Shown here: in pieces, positions 35,255 to 44,431 of the stretch
Position numbering within the stretch: position 1 is the first letter of the stretch
How the letters are laid out: each line of letters starts with the position of its first letter
Origin: Streptomyces sp. H27-H5
GTDB taxonomy: Bacteria; Actinomycetota; Actinomycetes; Streptomycetales; Streptomycetaceae
DNA length: 64,000 bases
Assembly: GCF_026627505.1 (NCBI RefSeq)
Contig: NZ_JAPNLK010000048.1
Span: 1-64,000 of the forward strand
Direction: 5' to 3'
The notes under the pieces: generated by a model
What the model was told of the DNA's origin: nothing
Databases searched by the model: none
What the model saw: only the letters and a program-made list of their open reading frames with translations
Translations under genes and position numbers: made by a program

Positions 35255-35295
35255 ACCATAGAGCAATTCGAATACGCGTGCGAAACAGTTGTTCG
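35255..35295 (-). promoter_or_regulatory. dnaE2 promoter region with LexA/SOS box
   Basis: On the minus strand CGAACAACTGTTTCG (35295-35281) matches the actinobacterial SOS consensus CGAAC-N4-GTTCG except in the last few bases. It lies just upstream of a -10-like TATGGT (35260-35255), so LexA bound here would block dnaE2 transcription. Confidence 0.5.
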
Positions 35296-35450
35296 ATCAC
35301 CGGGTGGGGGACCCGTCCGGAGACCGTCCGCGAGACCCGCCCGGGAGGCCCGTCCCACCCGGTCCGGACGGGCCCGCGGGACCGGCTCCCGCGTCATCCG
35401 TTCGGCCCGCCCCTGCTGCGCCCCTCCCCCGATACGCCGAGCGTGTGAAC

Positions 35451-36554
35451 ATGACCCAGACCACCTCCACAGGTCCGCCCGGCGGCTTCCTCGCCGAGAT
35501 CAAGGACGCCGTGACCGCCCGGGCCGCCCTGCTGGTCCTGGGAGTGCTGGCCCTCCAACTCGCCTTCATCACCTCGTACATCGGGGCCTTCCACCACCCC
35601 GTGCCCAGCGAGATCCCCCTCGCCGTGGCCGCTCCCGCGCGAGGGGTAGCCGACCGGTACGCCGAACAGCTCGACACCCTGCCCGGCACACCGCTCGACG
35701 CCCACGCGGTCAAGGACGCGGACACGGCGCTCGCGCGGGTACGGGACCGTGAGGTGGACGGCGCGCTGATCGTCGACCCGACCGGGAAGACCGACGAGCT
35801 GCTGGTCGCGAGCGGCGCCGGGGCCTCCCTCTCCCAGGCCGTCGAGGAGGTCGTCGGCCGCGCCGAGAAGGCCGCCGGGCGCAGTGTGCGGTTCCGCGAC
35901 GTCGCCCCGGCCGCCCGGGGCGACGCCCGCGGTCTGAGCTCCTTCTACCTGGTCGTCGGCTGGTGCGTGGGCGGCTACCTGTGCGCCGCGATCCTCGCGA
36001 TCAGCGCCGGCGCCCGGCCCGCGAACTCCGCCCGCGCCGTCGTCCGGCTGGGCGTCCTGCTCGTGTACGCGATCGTCGCCGGGCTGCTGGGCGCGGTCAT
36101 CGCGGGTCCCGTCCTGGGAGCGCTGTCCGGAAACATCATGGCCCTGTGGGGCCTGGGCGCCCTGGTCGTCTTCGCCGTCGGCGCGCTCACCCTGGCCCTC
36201 CAGGGGCTGGCGGGCGTGGTCGGCATCGGCCTGGCCATCCTCCTGGTGGTGGTCCTCGGCAACCCGAGCGCGGGCGGCGCCTACCCGTACCCGTTGCTGC
36301 CGCCGTTCTGGAGGACCATCGGACCGGCCCTGCCGCCGGGCGCCGGCACGTACGCCGCCCGCTCGATCGCGTACTTCCGGGGCAACGGCGCGGGCGGCCC
36401 GATGCTGGTGCTGGCCTGCTGGGCGCTGCTCGGCTCGGCCGTGACCCTGGCCTGCGCGATGTTCCACAAGGGGAAGGTCGGGCCCGCGGTGGGCAGCGGG
36501 ATCGACGACGGCCCGCAGGACCCCGCGTCCTCCGCGGGCGCCTCCGACCGGTGA
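35451..36554 (+). CDS. YhgE/Pip-like (DUF3533-type) membrane protein
   Basis: A 367-residue membrane protein. One transmembrane helix near residue 25 (RAALLVLGVLALQLAFITSY) is followed by an extracytoplasmic domain of about 110 residues (HPVPSEIPLAVAAP onward) and about five C-terminal helices (YLVVGWCVGGYLCAAILAIS onward). This layout matches DUF3533/YhgE-type, ABC-2 permease-related proteins, some of which act as phage-infection or secretion factors. No ATPase is adjacent. ATG 35451 is chosen; GTG 35445 is also possible. It is divergent from dnaE2. Confidence 0.75.
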   Translation: MTQTTSTGPPGGFLAEIKDAVTARAALLVLGVLALQLAFITSYIGAFHHPVPSEIPLAVAAPARGVADRYAEQLDTLPGTPLDAHAVKDADTALARVRDREVDGALIVDPTGKTDELLVASGAGASLSQAVEEVVGRAEKAAGRSVRFRDVAPAARGDARGLSSFYLVVGWCVGGYLCAAILAISAGARPANSARAVVRLGVLLVYAIVAGLLGAVIAGPVLGALSGNIMALWGLGALVVFAVGALTLALQGLAGVVGIGLAILLVVVLGNPSAGGAYPYPLLPPFWRTIGPALPPGAGTYAARSIAYFRGNGAGGPMLVLACWALLGSAVTLACAMFHKGKVGPAVGSGIDDGPQDPASSAGASDR

Positions 36555-36591
36555 CCGGCCCGACGGCCCGCGCGCGCCCCGACGGCGGCGC

Positions 36592-37035
36592 TCAGAAGTA
36601 GTCGGCCGGGTCCGGGACGCGCAGGAAGCGGGTGGCGAGGTCGACGTCGGTGTCGTGGACGAGGAACCCGAGCCGGTCCCCGTCGGGCGCCCGGTACTCG
36701 ACCATCTGCATGCCGGGCCGCCAGGAGGACCGGCGGGTCGCGCGGCCCCCGCCGGGCAGCTCCACCGCCCGGCGGGCGGGCCGCTTGAAGACCGGCCCGC
36801 CGGTCGGGCCCGTGCTCAGCGTCCCGTACGCGAAGCCCGTGCGGCCCAGCCCCTCGCGCCATTCGACCCGGCAGGAGAGGGCGGTCCGCACTCCCGCGGC
36901 CACACCGGCGGCCCGGTGCGCGGCCAACCGGCGACGCGCCAGGTGGACCACCCCCAGGCCCGCCGCCGCGCCGAAGGCCGACCCCACCAGATCGACGAAC
37001 ATGCCCGCGCCCCCGCTTCCCGACCGACTTCCCAT
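36592..37035 (-). CDS. Single-span membrane protein, DUF2550-like
   Basis: A 147-residue protein with an N-terminal hydrophobic segment (MFVDLVGSAFGAAAGLGVVH) and a small basic-acidic domain (FAYGTLSTGPTGGPVFKRPA, GFLVHDTDVDLATRFLRV). The pattern recalls DUF2550 proteins but is not a secure match. ATG 37035 is six bases after a minus-strand -10 TAGGCT (37047-37042), consistent with a leaderless message; ATG 37002 is the alternative start. It lies directly downstream of the amidohydrolase on the same strand. Confidence 0.55.
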   Translation of the reverse strand: MGSRSGSGGAGMFVDLVGSAFGAAAGLGVVHLARRRLAAHRAAGVAAGVRTALSCRVEWREGLGRTGFAYGTLSTGPTGGPVFKRPARRAVELPGGGRATRRSSWRPGMQMVEYRAPDGDRLGFLVHDTDVDLATRFLRVPDPADYF

Positions 37036-37044
37036 CGGCCCAGC

Positions 37045-38757
37045 CTAGGCCTGGATCGGCACGTCCCGACCATCGACCGGCACGGCCCGGCCCTCGACGG
37101 GCACGTCCTGCGCGGTGTGCACGACCTCCCCCGCCACCACGACGGTCCGCGCGACGGTCCCGGGGATGGACTCCGCCGGGATCTCCAGGATGTTGCGGGA
37201 CAGCACCACGAAGTCCGCCGCCTTGCCCACCGTCAGGGAGCCGCGCTCGGTGTCGAGGAAGTTGGCGTACGCGGAGCCCATCGTGTAACCGTGCACGGCG
37301 GTGGCCACGTCCACCGTCTCGCCCGGCTGCCACGGGTCGCCGCCGTCCAGCGGCCGGCGCGTCACCGCCGTGTAGATGCCGATCATCGGGTCCATCTCGG
37401 CGACGTTCCAGTCGCTGGAGAAGGCCAGCACCGCACCCGCGTCGTGCAGGCTGCGCATCGGCCACGCCTTGTGCCAGCGGTCCTCGCCCACGTTCTCCGC
37501 CCAGTCCTGGCCCGGGCCGGCGATCTCCGGGGCGCAGTGCCGGGGCTGCATGCAGGCCACCACGCCGAGTTCGGCGAAGCGCGGCACGTCCTGGGGGTCC
37601 AGGCACTCCACGTGCACCACCTGGTGGCGGGCGTCGCGCGGCCCGTTGACCGCCCGGGCGTGCTCGACGGCGTCGAGGACGGTGCGGATGCCCCGGTCCC
37701 CCGTGGCGTGCACGAAGCACTGGAAGCCGCGGGCGTCCAGCCCGGTCAGCAGCTCCGCGAACTCCTCGGCCGGGTAGAAGGTCTCGCCGCGGTGGGCCCC
37801 GCATCCGGTGTACGGCTCCAGCAGGGCGGCCGTGCGCGGTTCCACGACGTCGTCGATGTACAGCTTCAGAGGGCCGACCCGCAGGCGGTTCCCGGAGTAC
37901 ATCCGGGCGCAGGCGGCGAAGAGGTCGAGTTCCTCGTCGCTCGTGCCGCGCGGGTGGAAGAGGGCCGCGACGATCCGGGACCTCATCCGGCCTTCCGCGC
38001 GGGCCCGTTCGAAGAGTTCAAGGTCGTCCAGGGAGTTCTGCGGCTCCACCACCGTGGTGATGCCGAAGCGGATCGCGTCGTCGAGGCTCTTGGCGAGCCG
38101 CCCGTACTGGCGGTCCGGGGAGGCCCACGGCACGCCCAGTTCGCGCAGTGCCCGGTGTCCGTCGCGGGAGAGTCCCTTGATGGCGAAGTCCTTGACGAAA
38201 CCGGTGGGTTCGCCCGTGGCGCGATCGACGGCGGCGGTGCCGAAGGGCAGGTCGACCTGGTCCCGGGAGACGCCGAGGCGACGCATGGCGGCGGTGTTCA
38301 GCCAGGCCGTGTGGACGTCGTACGAGAGCACGATCGCGGGGGTGTCGCCGGTGACCGGGTCCAGGTCGGCGGCGGTCGGCATCCGGCCGCCGGGGATGGC
38401 GGAGTAGTCGAAGGCCTCGGCCTCGATCCACTCCGCGTCCGGGTGGGCCTCGTGCCACGCGCCGATCCGGTCGAGGATCGCGTCGAGCGTGCGGACCCCG
38501 GCGAGTTGTACGCACGCGTCGTCGGAGCCGAGGCGTACGTGGTTGTGGGCGTCGATGAAGCCGGGCAGCACCAGCCGCCCGCCCGCGTCGATGCGCTCGG
38601 TGTCGGGGCCGGCCCAGGCCTCGGCCTCGGCGTCCGGGCCCACCCAGACGATGGTGCCGTCGTGGACGGCGAGGGCCTCGGCCTCGGGCAGGTCCGGGTC
38701 CACGGTGTGGATCCGGGCCCCGGTGAGCAGCAGGTCGGCGGCGATGGGGTGTGACAT
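37045..38757 (-). CDS. YtcJ-like metal-dependent amidohydrolase
   Basis: A 570-residue amidohydrolase (Amidohydro_3 type). It has the metal-binding GFIDAHNHVRLG at about residue 70, HATGDRGI and VHVECLDPQD in the barrel, the late aspartate in FSSDWNVAEMDP, and the composite beta-sandwich at both ends (ADLLLTGARIHTVDP, GKAADFVVLSRNIL). AGGAG precedes ATG 38757. It follows an NCS1 permease gene by 44 bases, and a TetR gene is divergent to the permease, so it likely hydrolyses a nitrogenous compound imported by that permease. Confidence 0.88.
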   Translation of the reverse strand: MSHPIAADLLLTGARIHTVDPDLPEAEALAVHDGTIVWVGPDAEAEAWAGPDTERIDAGGRLVLPGFIDAHNHVRLGSDDACVQLAGVRTLDAILDRIGAWHEAHPDAEWIEAEAFDYSAIPGGRMPTAADLDPVTGDTPAIVLSYDVHTAWLNTAAMRRLGVSRDQVDLPFGTAAVDRATGEPTGFVKDFAIKGLSRDGHRALRELGVPWASPDRQYGRLAKSLDDAIRFGITTVVEPQNSLDDLELFERARAEGRMRSRIVAALFHPRGTSDEELDLFAACARMYSGNRLRVGPLKLYIDDVVEPRTAALLEPYTGCGAHRGETFYPAEEFAELLTGLDARGFQCFVHATGDRGIRTVLDAVEHARAVNGPRDARHQVVHVECLDPQDVPRFAELGVVACMQPRHCAPEIAGPGQDWAENVGEDRWHKAWPMRSLHDAGAVLAFSSDWNVAEMDPMIGIYTAVTRRPLDGGDPWQPGETVDVATAVHGYTMGSAYANFLDTERGSLTVGKAADFVVLSRNILEIPAESIPGTVARTVVVAGEVVHTAQDVPVEGRAVPVDGRDVPIQA

Positions 38758-38801
38758 GGGGTGGTGCTCCTGTGGCAGCGGAGGGGTGGTGTACGGGAGG
38801 G

Positions 38802-40223
38802 TCAGGCGGCCGGGGTGGGGGCGGGTGCGCGCCGGACGAGGGCCCAGTAGGCGAGTCCGGAGACGACCGAGCCGAGGAGGGTGAGGTCGGCGCCGCCGAG
38901 GGGGGCCACGAGGGGGCCGGTCCAGAGCTCGGAGTCGCAGGTCAGGGCGGCGAAGAGCATGCCGGCGAGCAGGGCGGCCATGCCGGCGGGGTGGTAGCCG
39001 GCCCGGTACCAGTAGGCGCCCGCGTTCCCGGCGTGCAGGGCGTCGGAGTCGTACCGGCAGCGGCGCAGCAGCATGTCGGCGAGGAACACCCCGCCCCAGG
39101 GCGCGAACACGATGATCAGCAGGGAGAGGAAGGACAGCAGCGAGGTGGTGAAGTCGGTGAGGAAGAGCGCGGCGAGCGAGCCGACGGCGGTCACGGCGGC
39201 GCTGATCACGATGGCCCTGGAGCGGCTCCACGGGATGCCGAGGACCTGGAGGTTCAGGCTGGAGGAGTAGAGGGTGATGATCGAGTTGGTGACGGAGCCG
39301 CCGAGCACGAGCGCCAGGAACACGGTCTGGAACCAGCCCGGCAGCAGGCTCTCGGCGCCCGCGACGGCGTCGGTCATGTCGGTCTGGGTGGCGGCCGCCA
39401 CGCCGGCGACGCCGAGGGCCACGGAGGAGATGAACCCGCCGAGCGCCCCCATCCAGGTGATCGACCTCAGCGTGGTGGTCCGGGGCAGGTAGCGGGTGTA
39501 GTCGGCGGGCATCGGCAGGTACGAGAAGGGGCCGGCCAGCATCACGACGAAGGCCAGGCTCCAGCCGGACAGTCCGGGGCCGGCGGCGGGCGCGGAGGTG
39601 TCGGCGCCGGGCAGCACGAAGACGAGCAGCGCGCCGAAGCCGACGGCGAGGACGTACGCCATCCAGCGCTCGGCGAACTGCACGGTGGCGTGGCCCCACA
39701 TGGCGACGGCGAAGGTCAGCGCGAGGGTGACGCCGAGGGCGAGGGCCCGGATCGCCGTGCCCCCGCCGAGGCCGACCTCGCTGAAGAACACCTCCAGCGC
39801 CAGGGTGCCGACCACGGTGTTGACGATGGTGTAGCCGATGCTCACCACCCAGTTGAGGACGCCGGCGGGGAAGTTGCCGCGCACCCCGAAGGCGGCGCGG
39901 GAGATCACCAGGGTGGCGGTGCCGGTGCGGATGCCGCTGAGTCCGGCGGCGCTGACGGCGAAGAAGGAGAGTCCGCTGAGCACGACCACGAGGGTGGCCT
40001 GCCAGAAGGAGAGGCCGAAGGCGACGGCGAGGGCGCCGTTGATCACGTAGGTGAAGGTCAGGTTCGATCCGAACCAGAGCCAGAAGAGGTCCTTGGCGCC
40101 GCCGTGGCGCTCGGCGTCCGGGATGGGGTCGATGCCGTGCGTCTCGACCTTGAAGACCTCGTCGACGTCGGCCGCCGTCTCCTGCCGTCTCGTCTCCGGC
40201 CGGCTCGTCTCCTGCTGTGTCAT
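38802..40223 (-). CDS. NCS1-family nucleobase/cytosine-type permease
   Basis: A 473-residue transporter with 12 hydrophobic helices. Family signatures are FWLWFGSNLTFTYVINGALA, SRAAFGVRGNFPAGVLNWVV, MPADYTRYLPR and the helix-10 region APWGGVFLADMLL. NCS1 proteins import purines, pyrimidines, hydantoins or allantoin with a cation. ATG 40223 is preferred; a GTG 24 bases upstream is possible. It is the first gene of a probable operon with the YtcJ-like amidohydrolase and faces a divergent TetR regulator across operator palindromes. Confidence 0.92.
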   Translation of the reverse strand: MTQQETSRPETRRQETAADVDEVFKVETHGIDPIPDAERHGGAKDLFWLWFGSNLTFTYVINGALAVAFGLSFWQATLVVVLSGLSFFAVSAAGLSGIRTGTATLVISRAAFGVRGNFPAGVLNWVVSIGYTIVNTVVGTLALEVFFSEVGLGGGTAIRALALGVTLALTFAVAMWGHATVQFAERWMAYVLAVGFGALLVFVLPGADTSAPAAGPGLSGWSLAFVVMLAGPFSYLPMPADYTRYLPRTTTLRSITWMGALGGFISSVALGVAGVAAATQTDMTDAVAGAESLLPGWFQTVFLALVLGGSVTNSIITLYSSSLNLQVLGIPWSRSRAIVISAAVTAVGSLAALFLTDFTTSLLSFLSLLIIVFAPWGGVFLADMLLRRCRYDSDALHAGNAGAYWYRAGYHPAGMAALLAGMLFAALTCDSELWTGPLVAPLGGADLTLLGSVVSGLAYWALVRRAPAPTPAA

Positions 40224-40264
40224 CCGCCGTACCCCTGACCTTGGCACTCTCGGCCCTTCCAGAC

Positions 40265-40301
40265 CTTGAATGGCGTTCTAAGTTCTTGAATGACATTCAA
40301 G
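40265..40301. promoter_or_regulatory. Perfect 17-bp TetR operator plus a second imperfect copy
   Basis: CTTGAATGACATTCAAG (40285-40301) is a perfect 8+1+8 palindrome. A second copy, CTTGAATGGCGTTCTAA (40265-40281), shares the left half and sits 20 bases away. Both lie between the permease gene and the tetR coding start, in AT-rich DNA. Confidence 0.75.
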
Positions 40302-40379
40302 ATGCGCCGCCTCCGGGGGCCGCGTCAAGACCCTGTCCGGGATAAGGTCCGACCAGGCAAGATCGGGAAGGCGGGAGCG

Positions 40380-40985
40380 GTGGCGGGAGCGGCACGGCGG
40401 CGCGACGGGCAGATCGCCCAGGAGCGGATGCTGGAAGAGGCCATGGCGGCGATCGCCGAGGACGGGCTGGCGACGCTCACCATGTCGGCGCTGGCCGAGC
40501 GGCTCGGCACCAGCGGCGGCCACATCCTGTACTACTTCGGCAGCAAGGACCGGCTGCTGCTTGAGGCGCTGCGCTGGAGCGAGACGCAGCTGACCGCCGA
40601 ACGCACCGAACTGCTGGGCCGCCGGCTCACCGCCCACCGCAAACTCGCCCTGTTCGTGGAGCTGTACCTGCCCCGCGGCCCCCGAGACCCGCGCTGGACG
40701 CTGTGGATCGAACTGTGGGCCCGCACACCCTCCAACGAGCCCCTCCAGGCCGCCCAGCGGGAGATCGACGACGGCTGGCAGCGGGACCTGGAGGCGCTGC
40801 TGGACAAGGGCGTGCGGCAGGGCCGGTTCGCCGCCGACCTGGACGTGCCGGCCCGGGCCTCGGAACTGCTCGCGCTGCTGGACGGGCTGAGCACCCGCGT
40901 GGTCCTGGGGCAGCGCGGGGCGGAGCGGGACGTGGCCCTGGAACGGGCCCGCTCGGCGGCGGCCCTGCTGGTCCCGCACCTCTGA
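40380..40985 (+). CDS. TetR-family regulator (BetI-like C-terminal domain)
   Basis: A 201-residue repressor from GTG 40380, which has GGGAAGGCGGGAG upstream and follows a -10-like TAAGGT (40343-40348). Earlier in-frame ATGs (40290, 40302) lie in or beside the operator and are less likely. The helix-turn-helix is EEAMAAIAEDGLATLTMSAL through SGGHILYYFGSKDRLLLEAL; the C-terminal domain (WTLWIELWARTPSNEP) is the TetR_C_6 type seen in BetI- and RutR-like regulators of nitrogen-compound use. It is divergent from the permease/amidohydrolase operon and probably represses it. Confidence 0.88.
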   Translation: MAGAARRRDGQIAQERMLEEAMAAIAEDGLATLTMSALAERLGTSGGHILYYFGSKDRLLLEALRWSETQLTAERTELLGRRLTAHRKLALFVELYLPRGPRDPRWTLWIELWARTPSNEPLQAAQREIDDGWQRDLEALLDKGVRQGRFAADLDVPARASELLALLDGLSTRVVLGQRGAERDVALERARSAAALLVPHL

Positions 40986-41009
40986 AGGCCCGTGCGCCGC
41001 ACGCACGAC

Positions 41010-41047
41010 GGAGGCCGCCCGGGACCCTGGGGTCCCGGGCGGCCTCC
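41010..41047. terminator. 18-bp perfect hairpin, bidirectional terminator
   Basis: The left arm (41010-41027, starting GGAGGCCGCCCGGGACCC) is exactly complementary to 41030-41047 with a 2-base loop. It lies between the convergent tetR and adhE genes, 25 bases after the tetR stop and 38 bases after the adhE stop, so it can serve both. Confidence 0.85.
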
Positions 41048-41084
41048 GCTCTCCGGCGCGGGCGCCGCTTCCTCCCGGCCGGCG

Positions 41085-43220
41085 TCACCTGGCCCGTGCG
41101 GCCTCCTCGGTCGGGACGCCTTCGGCGTTGCCGTAGTACGCCTGCCGCATCAGCCGTCGCATGTCGTCGATCATCGGCATCCGCGGGTTCGCGGGGGCGC
41201 ACTGGTCGGCGTAGGCGTTCATGGCCTGGGTCGGCAGGGACTCGATGAAGGCCCGCTCGTCCACGCCCTCCTGCGCGAAGGAGGCCGGGATCCCGCACTC
41301 GGCGCGCAGTTCCTCGACGGCCCGGGCGTAGGACTCGACGCCCTCGGCCGGGGTGGAGGCCGGCAGCCCCAGCATCCTCGCGATCTCCTGGAACCGCTCG
41401 GGGGCCCGGTAGACCTCGACCTTCGGCCACGGGGTGGCCTTGTGCGAGACCGTGCCGTTGTACCGGATGACGTGCGGCAGGAGCAGCGCGTTGGTGCGGC
41501 CGTGGGGCACGTGGAAGGTGTTGCCCAGGGTGTGGGCCATCGCGTGGACCAGGCCGAGGAAGGCGTTGGCGAAGGCCATGCCCGCCACCGTCGAGGCGTT
41601 GTGCATCTTCTCGCGGGCCTCGGGGTCGTTGGGGCCGTCGACGACGCAGCGCCGGAGGTTCTCGAAGACCAGCCTGATCGCCTGGAGGCAGAGGCCGTCC
41701 GTGTAGTCGTTGGCGTACGCGGACACGTACGCCGCGGTGGCGTGGGTCAGGGCGTCGAAGCCCGAGTCGGCGGTGACCGCGGCCGGCAGTCCCATCGGCA
41801 GGACCGGGTCGACGATGGCGACGTTCGGGGTCACGCGTAGTCGGCGAGCGGGTACTTGCGGGCCGCCGCCGGGTCGGAGATGACGGCGAAGGGGGTGACC
41901 TCGGATCCGGTGCCCGAGGTGGTCGGGACGGCGACCAGCTTCGCCTTCTCCCCGAGCGAGGGGAAGGTGTAGGCCCTCTTGCGGATGTCGAAGAACTTCT
42001 CCTTCGTGTCCCCGAACTCCACCTCCGGCCGCTCGTACCTTGACCCGCCGGCCGAACTCCTCGACGAGTTCCTCGTCCTCGGCGTGAATGGCGGCGCTGT
42101 GGCCCAGTCCGTGGAACTCGACCATCTCGGCGGCCAGACGCAGGCCGTCCTCGGTGTCGCGGGCCTTCAGGGCGGCCAGGACCGGGGAGAGCTTCTCTCG
42201 GGTCAGCGGCTCGGCCTCACCGACCTCGGCGCATTCCGCGAGGAGGACGGAGGTCTCGGCGGGCACCGTGAAACCGGCCTGCTCGGCGATCCATTGCGGG
42301 GACTTCCCGACGACCGCCGGGTTCAGCCTGGCCTCGCCGCGGTCGGCCGCGTGGGCGGTGGTGCCGAAGACGAACTGCTCCAGCTTGGTCTTCTCGGCGT
42401 CGGTGACCACGTGGGCGCCGAGCCGGCGGAACTCCGCGATCCCCTGTTCGTAGATCTCCCCGTCCAGGATGACGGCCTGCTCGGAGGCGCAGATCATGCC
42501 GTGGTCGAAGGCCTTGGAGAGCACGATGTCGTGGATCGCGCGGGCCAGGCGGGCGCTCTTGTGGACGTACGCGGGCACGTTGCCCGCGCCGACGCCCAGG
42601 GCCGGCTTGCCGCACGAGTACGCGGCCTTGACCATGGCGTTTCCGCCGGTGGCCAGGATGGTGGAGACACCCGGGTGGTTCATCAGGGCGCCGGTCGCCT
42701 CCATGGAGGGGGCGCTCACCCACTGCACGCAGTCCTCGGGGGCGCCGGCGGCCACGGCCGCGTCGCGGACGATGCGCGCGGCCTGCGCCGAGCAGTTCTG
42801 GGCGGAGGGGTGGAAGGCGAAGATGATCGGGTTGCGGGTCTTCAGGGCGATCAGCGCCTTGAAGAGGGTCGTCGAGGTCGGATTGGTGACCGGGGTCATC
42901 GCGCAGACGACACCGACGGGTTCGGCGATCTCGGTGACACCGTTCAGCTCGTCGCGGCCGATGACACCCGCGGTCTTCAGACCGCGCATCGAATGCACCA
43001 CGTGCTCGCAGGCGAAGAGGTTCTTGACCGCCTTGTCCTCGAAGAGCCCGCGACCGGTCTCCTCGACGGCGAGCCGCGCGAGCTCCCCGTGCCCGCTCAG
43101 CGCGGCGAGGGAGGCCTTCGTGACGATGTGGTCGACCTGCTCCTGGCTGAACGACTCGAACCGGTCGAGCGCCGTGAGCGCGCGCTCGACCAGTCCGTCC
43201 ACCATCTCGTTGGCCCGCAT
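41085..43220 (-). pseudogene. adhE: Bifunctional aldehyde-alcohol dehydrogenase AdhE, deleted and frameshifted
   Basis: The N-terminal CoA-acylating aldehyde dehydrogenase domain is intact from ATG 43220 (GGAG upstream): EPVGVVCAMTPVTNPTSTT, the cysteine in HGMICASEQAV, and HSAAIHAEDEELVEEFGRRVKV. There, near 42040, it jumps in another frame to YERPEVEFGDTKEKFFDIRK, already inside the iron-alcohol dehydrogenase domain; roughly 150 residues are missing. A second lesion at about 41836-41839 turns the expected KYPLADYAVTPNVAIVD into a stop, explained by loss of one G; the rest (GFDALTHATAAYVS, GLVHAMAHTLGN) is in the first frame to the stop at 41085. AdhE normally has about 870 residues. The aldehyde domain alone might still be made. 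Confidence 0.82.
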
Positions 43221-43528
43221 GCCAGGAACTCCTTCATTTCGACCCGGTTCGAACCGGCGACCCGTTTTCCCGTGTTTCAATTCGACACCCGAAAGCGGAA
43301 GACGGGGCGCCGAAAAAGCCCTTTCCGAGGGGGCCGAAGGGCCGTTCACGCCCGTTCACGCCCCTGTGGCCACCCTTCTTGACCTGGGCATATGCAGGAG
43401 GACCGAAGACCCTCCCATGCTTGTGAAAACATTCACAAGAATTTCCCGCGAAGTGCGCCCTACCGCACTCCTCCTCCGGCGAGCACAATCACCGTGACGA
43501 CTCGCGTCGACCGTGAGGGAGGGAGCGC
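43221..43528. other. Intergenic region between adhE and the alpha/beta hydrolase gene
   Basis: This 308-base divergent gap contains the Rex-type operator (43421-43438) and a TTCGACCCGGTTCGAA-like dyad close to adhE. No gene was recognised in it. Confidence 0.6.
43421..43438. promoter_or_regulatory. Rex (NADH-sensing repressor) operator
   Basis: TTGTGAAAACATTCACAA is a perfect 7+4+7 dyad and matches the Rex consensus TTGTGAAnnnnTTCACAA. It lies 201 bases upstream of adhE and 91 bases upstream of the divergent hydrolase gene. Rex represses fermentative and respiratory genes at low NADH/NAD ratio, so adhE is the natural target. Confidence 0.8.
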
Positions 43529-44431
43529 GTGCGCCATCAGGTGCGTACCGCCGACGGACGCGCTCTGGCCGTGGAGCGCTGGGGCGACCCCGACGGCAAG
43601 CCGGTCTTCCTGCTCCACGGCATGCCCGGCAGCAGACTCGGGCCGGCGCCGCGGGGCATGGTCCTCTACCAGCGCCGGATGCAGCTCATCGCCTACGACC
43701 GGCCCGGCTACGGCGGCTCCGACCGCCATCCGGGCCGCACCGTCGCCGACGTGGCCCGGGACGTGGCCGCCGTCGCCGACGCCCTGGGGCTGGACACCTT
43801 CGCCGTGGCGGGCCGCTCCGGCGGCTCCGCCGGAGCCCTGGCCTGCGCCGCCCTGCTCCCGGACCGGGTCACCCGGACGGCGGCCATGGTGGGCCTCGCC
43901 CCCCGCGACGCGGAGGACCTGGACTGGTTCGCCGGAATGGCGGACTCGAACGTCCGGGAGTACACCACCGCCACCGACGACCCCGAGGAACTCGCGGCCC
44001 GCCTCACCCCCCGCGCCGCCGGCATCCGCGCGGACCCCGGCCGGCTCCTGGACGAGCTGCGCCGGGACCTCACCGACAACGACCGCATGATCGTCTCGGA
44101 CGCCGGTCTGCGGTCCATGCTGCTGCGCAACTACCGCGAGGGCCTGCGGACCTCGGCGGACGGCTGGATCGACGACGTCCTCGCCTTCAGCCGCCCCTGG
44201 GGCTTCGACCCGGCCGACATCCGGACCCCGGTGATGATCTGGCACGGGGAACTGGACGTCTTCTCCCCCGTCGGACACTCCCGCTGGCTGGCCCGCCGGA
44301 TCCCCGGCGCCACCACCACCATCGACCCGGCCGCAGCCCACTTCGCGGCCCTGCGCGCCCTGCCCGACGTATTGAACTGGCTGCTGCGGGACGTGCCCGC
44401 GCCCCCGATCAGCGAGCAACAGCCGGCCTGA
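43529..44431 (+). CDS. Alpha/beta hydrolase
   Basis: A 300-residue cytosolic hydrolase. It has the oxyanion motif LLHGMPGSRLG, the nucleophile elbow AGRSGGSAGA (Ser, about residue 97), the acid in IWHGELDVFSPV and a late histidine in AAAHFAAL. The GRSGGS elbow and N-terminal TADGRALAVERWGDP resemble Streptomyces proline-iminopeptidase or esterase-like proteins. GTG 43529 follows GGGAG. The stop codon lies in the loop of a hairpin. The physiological substrate is unknown. Confidence 0.85.
   Translation: MRHQVRTADGRALAVERWGDPDGKPVFLLHGMPGSRLGPAPRGMVLYQRRMQLIAYDRPGYGGSDRHPGRTVADVARDVAAVADALGLDTFAVAGRSGGSAGALACAALLPDRVTRTAAMVGLAPRDAEDLDWFAGMADSNVREYTTATDDPEELAARLTPRAAGIRADPGRLLDELRRDLTDNDRMIVSDAGLRSMLLRNYREGLRTSADGWIDDVLAFSRPWGFDPADIRTPVMIWHGELDVFSPVGHSRWLARRIPGATTTIDPAAAHFAALRALPDVLNWLLRDVPAPPISEQQPA

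Noticed and set aside
40290..40379. ATG 40290 as the start of the TetR gene
   Set aside because: The codon lies inside the perfect operator palindrome and has no ribosome site; GTG 40380 has one and follows a -10 element.
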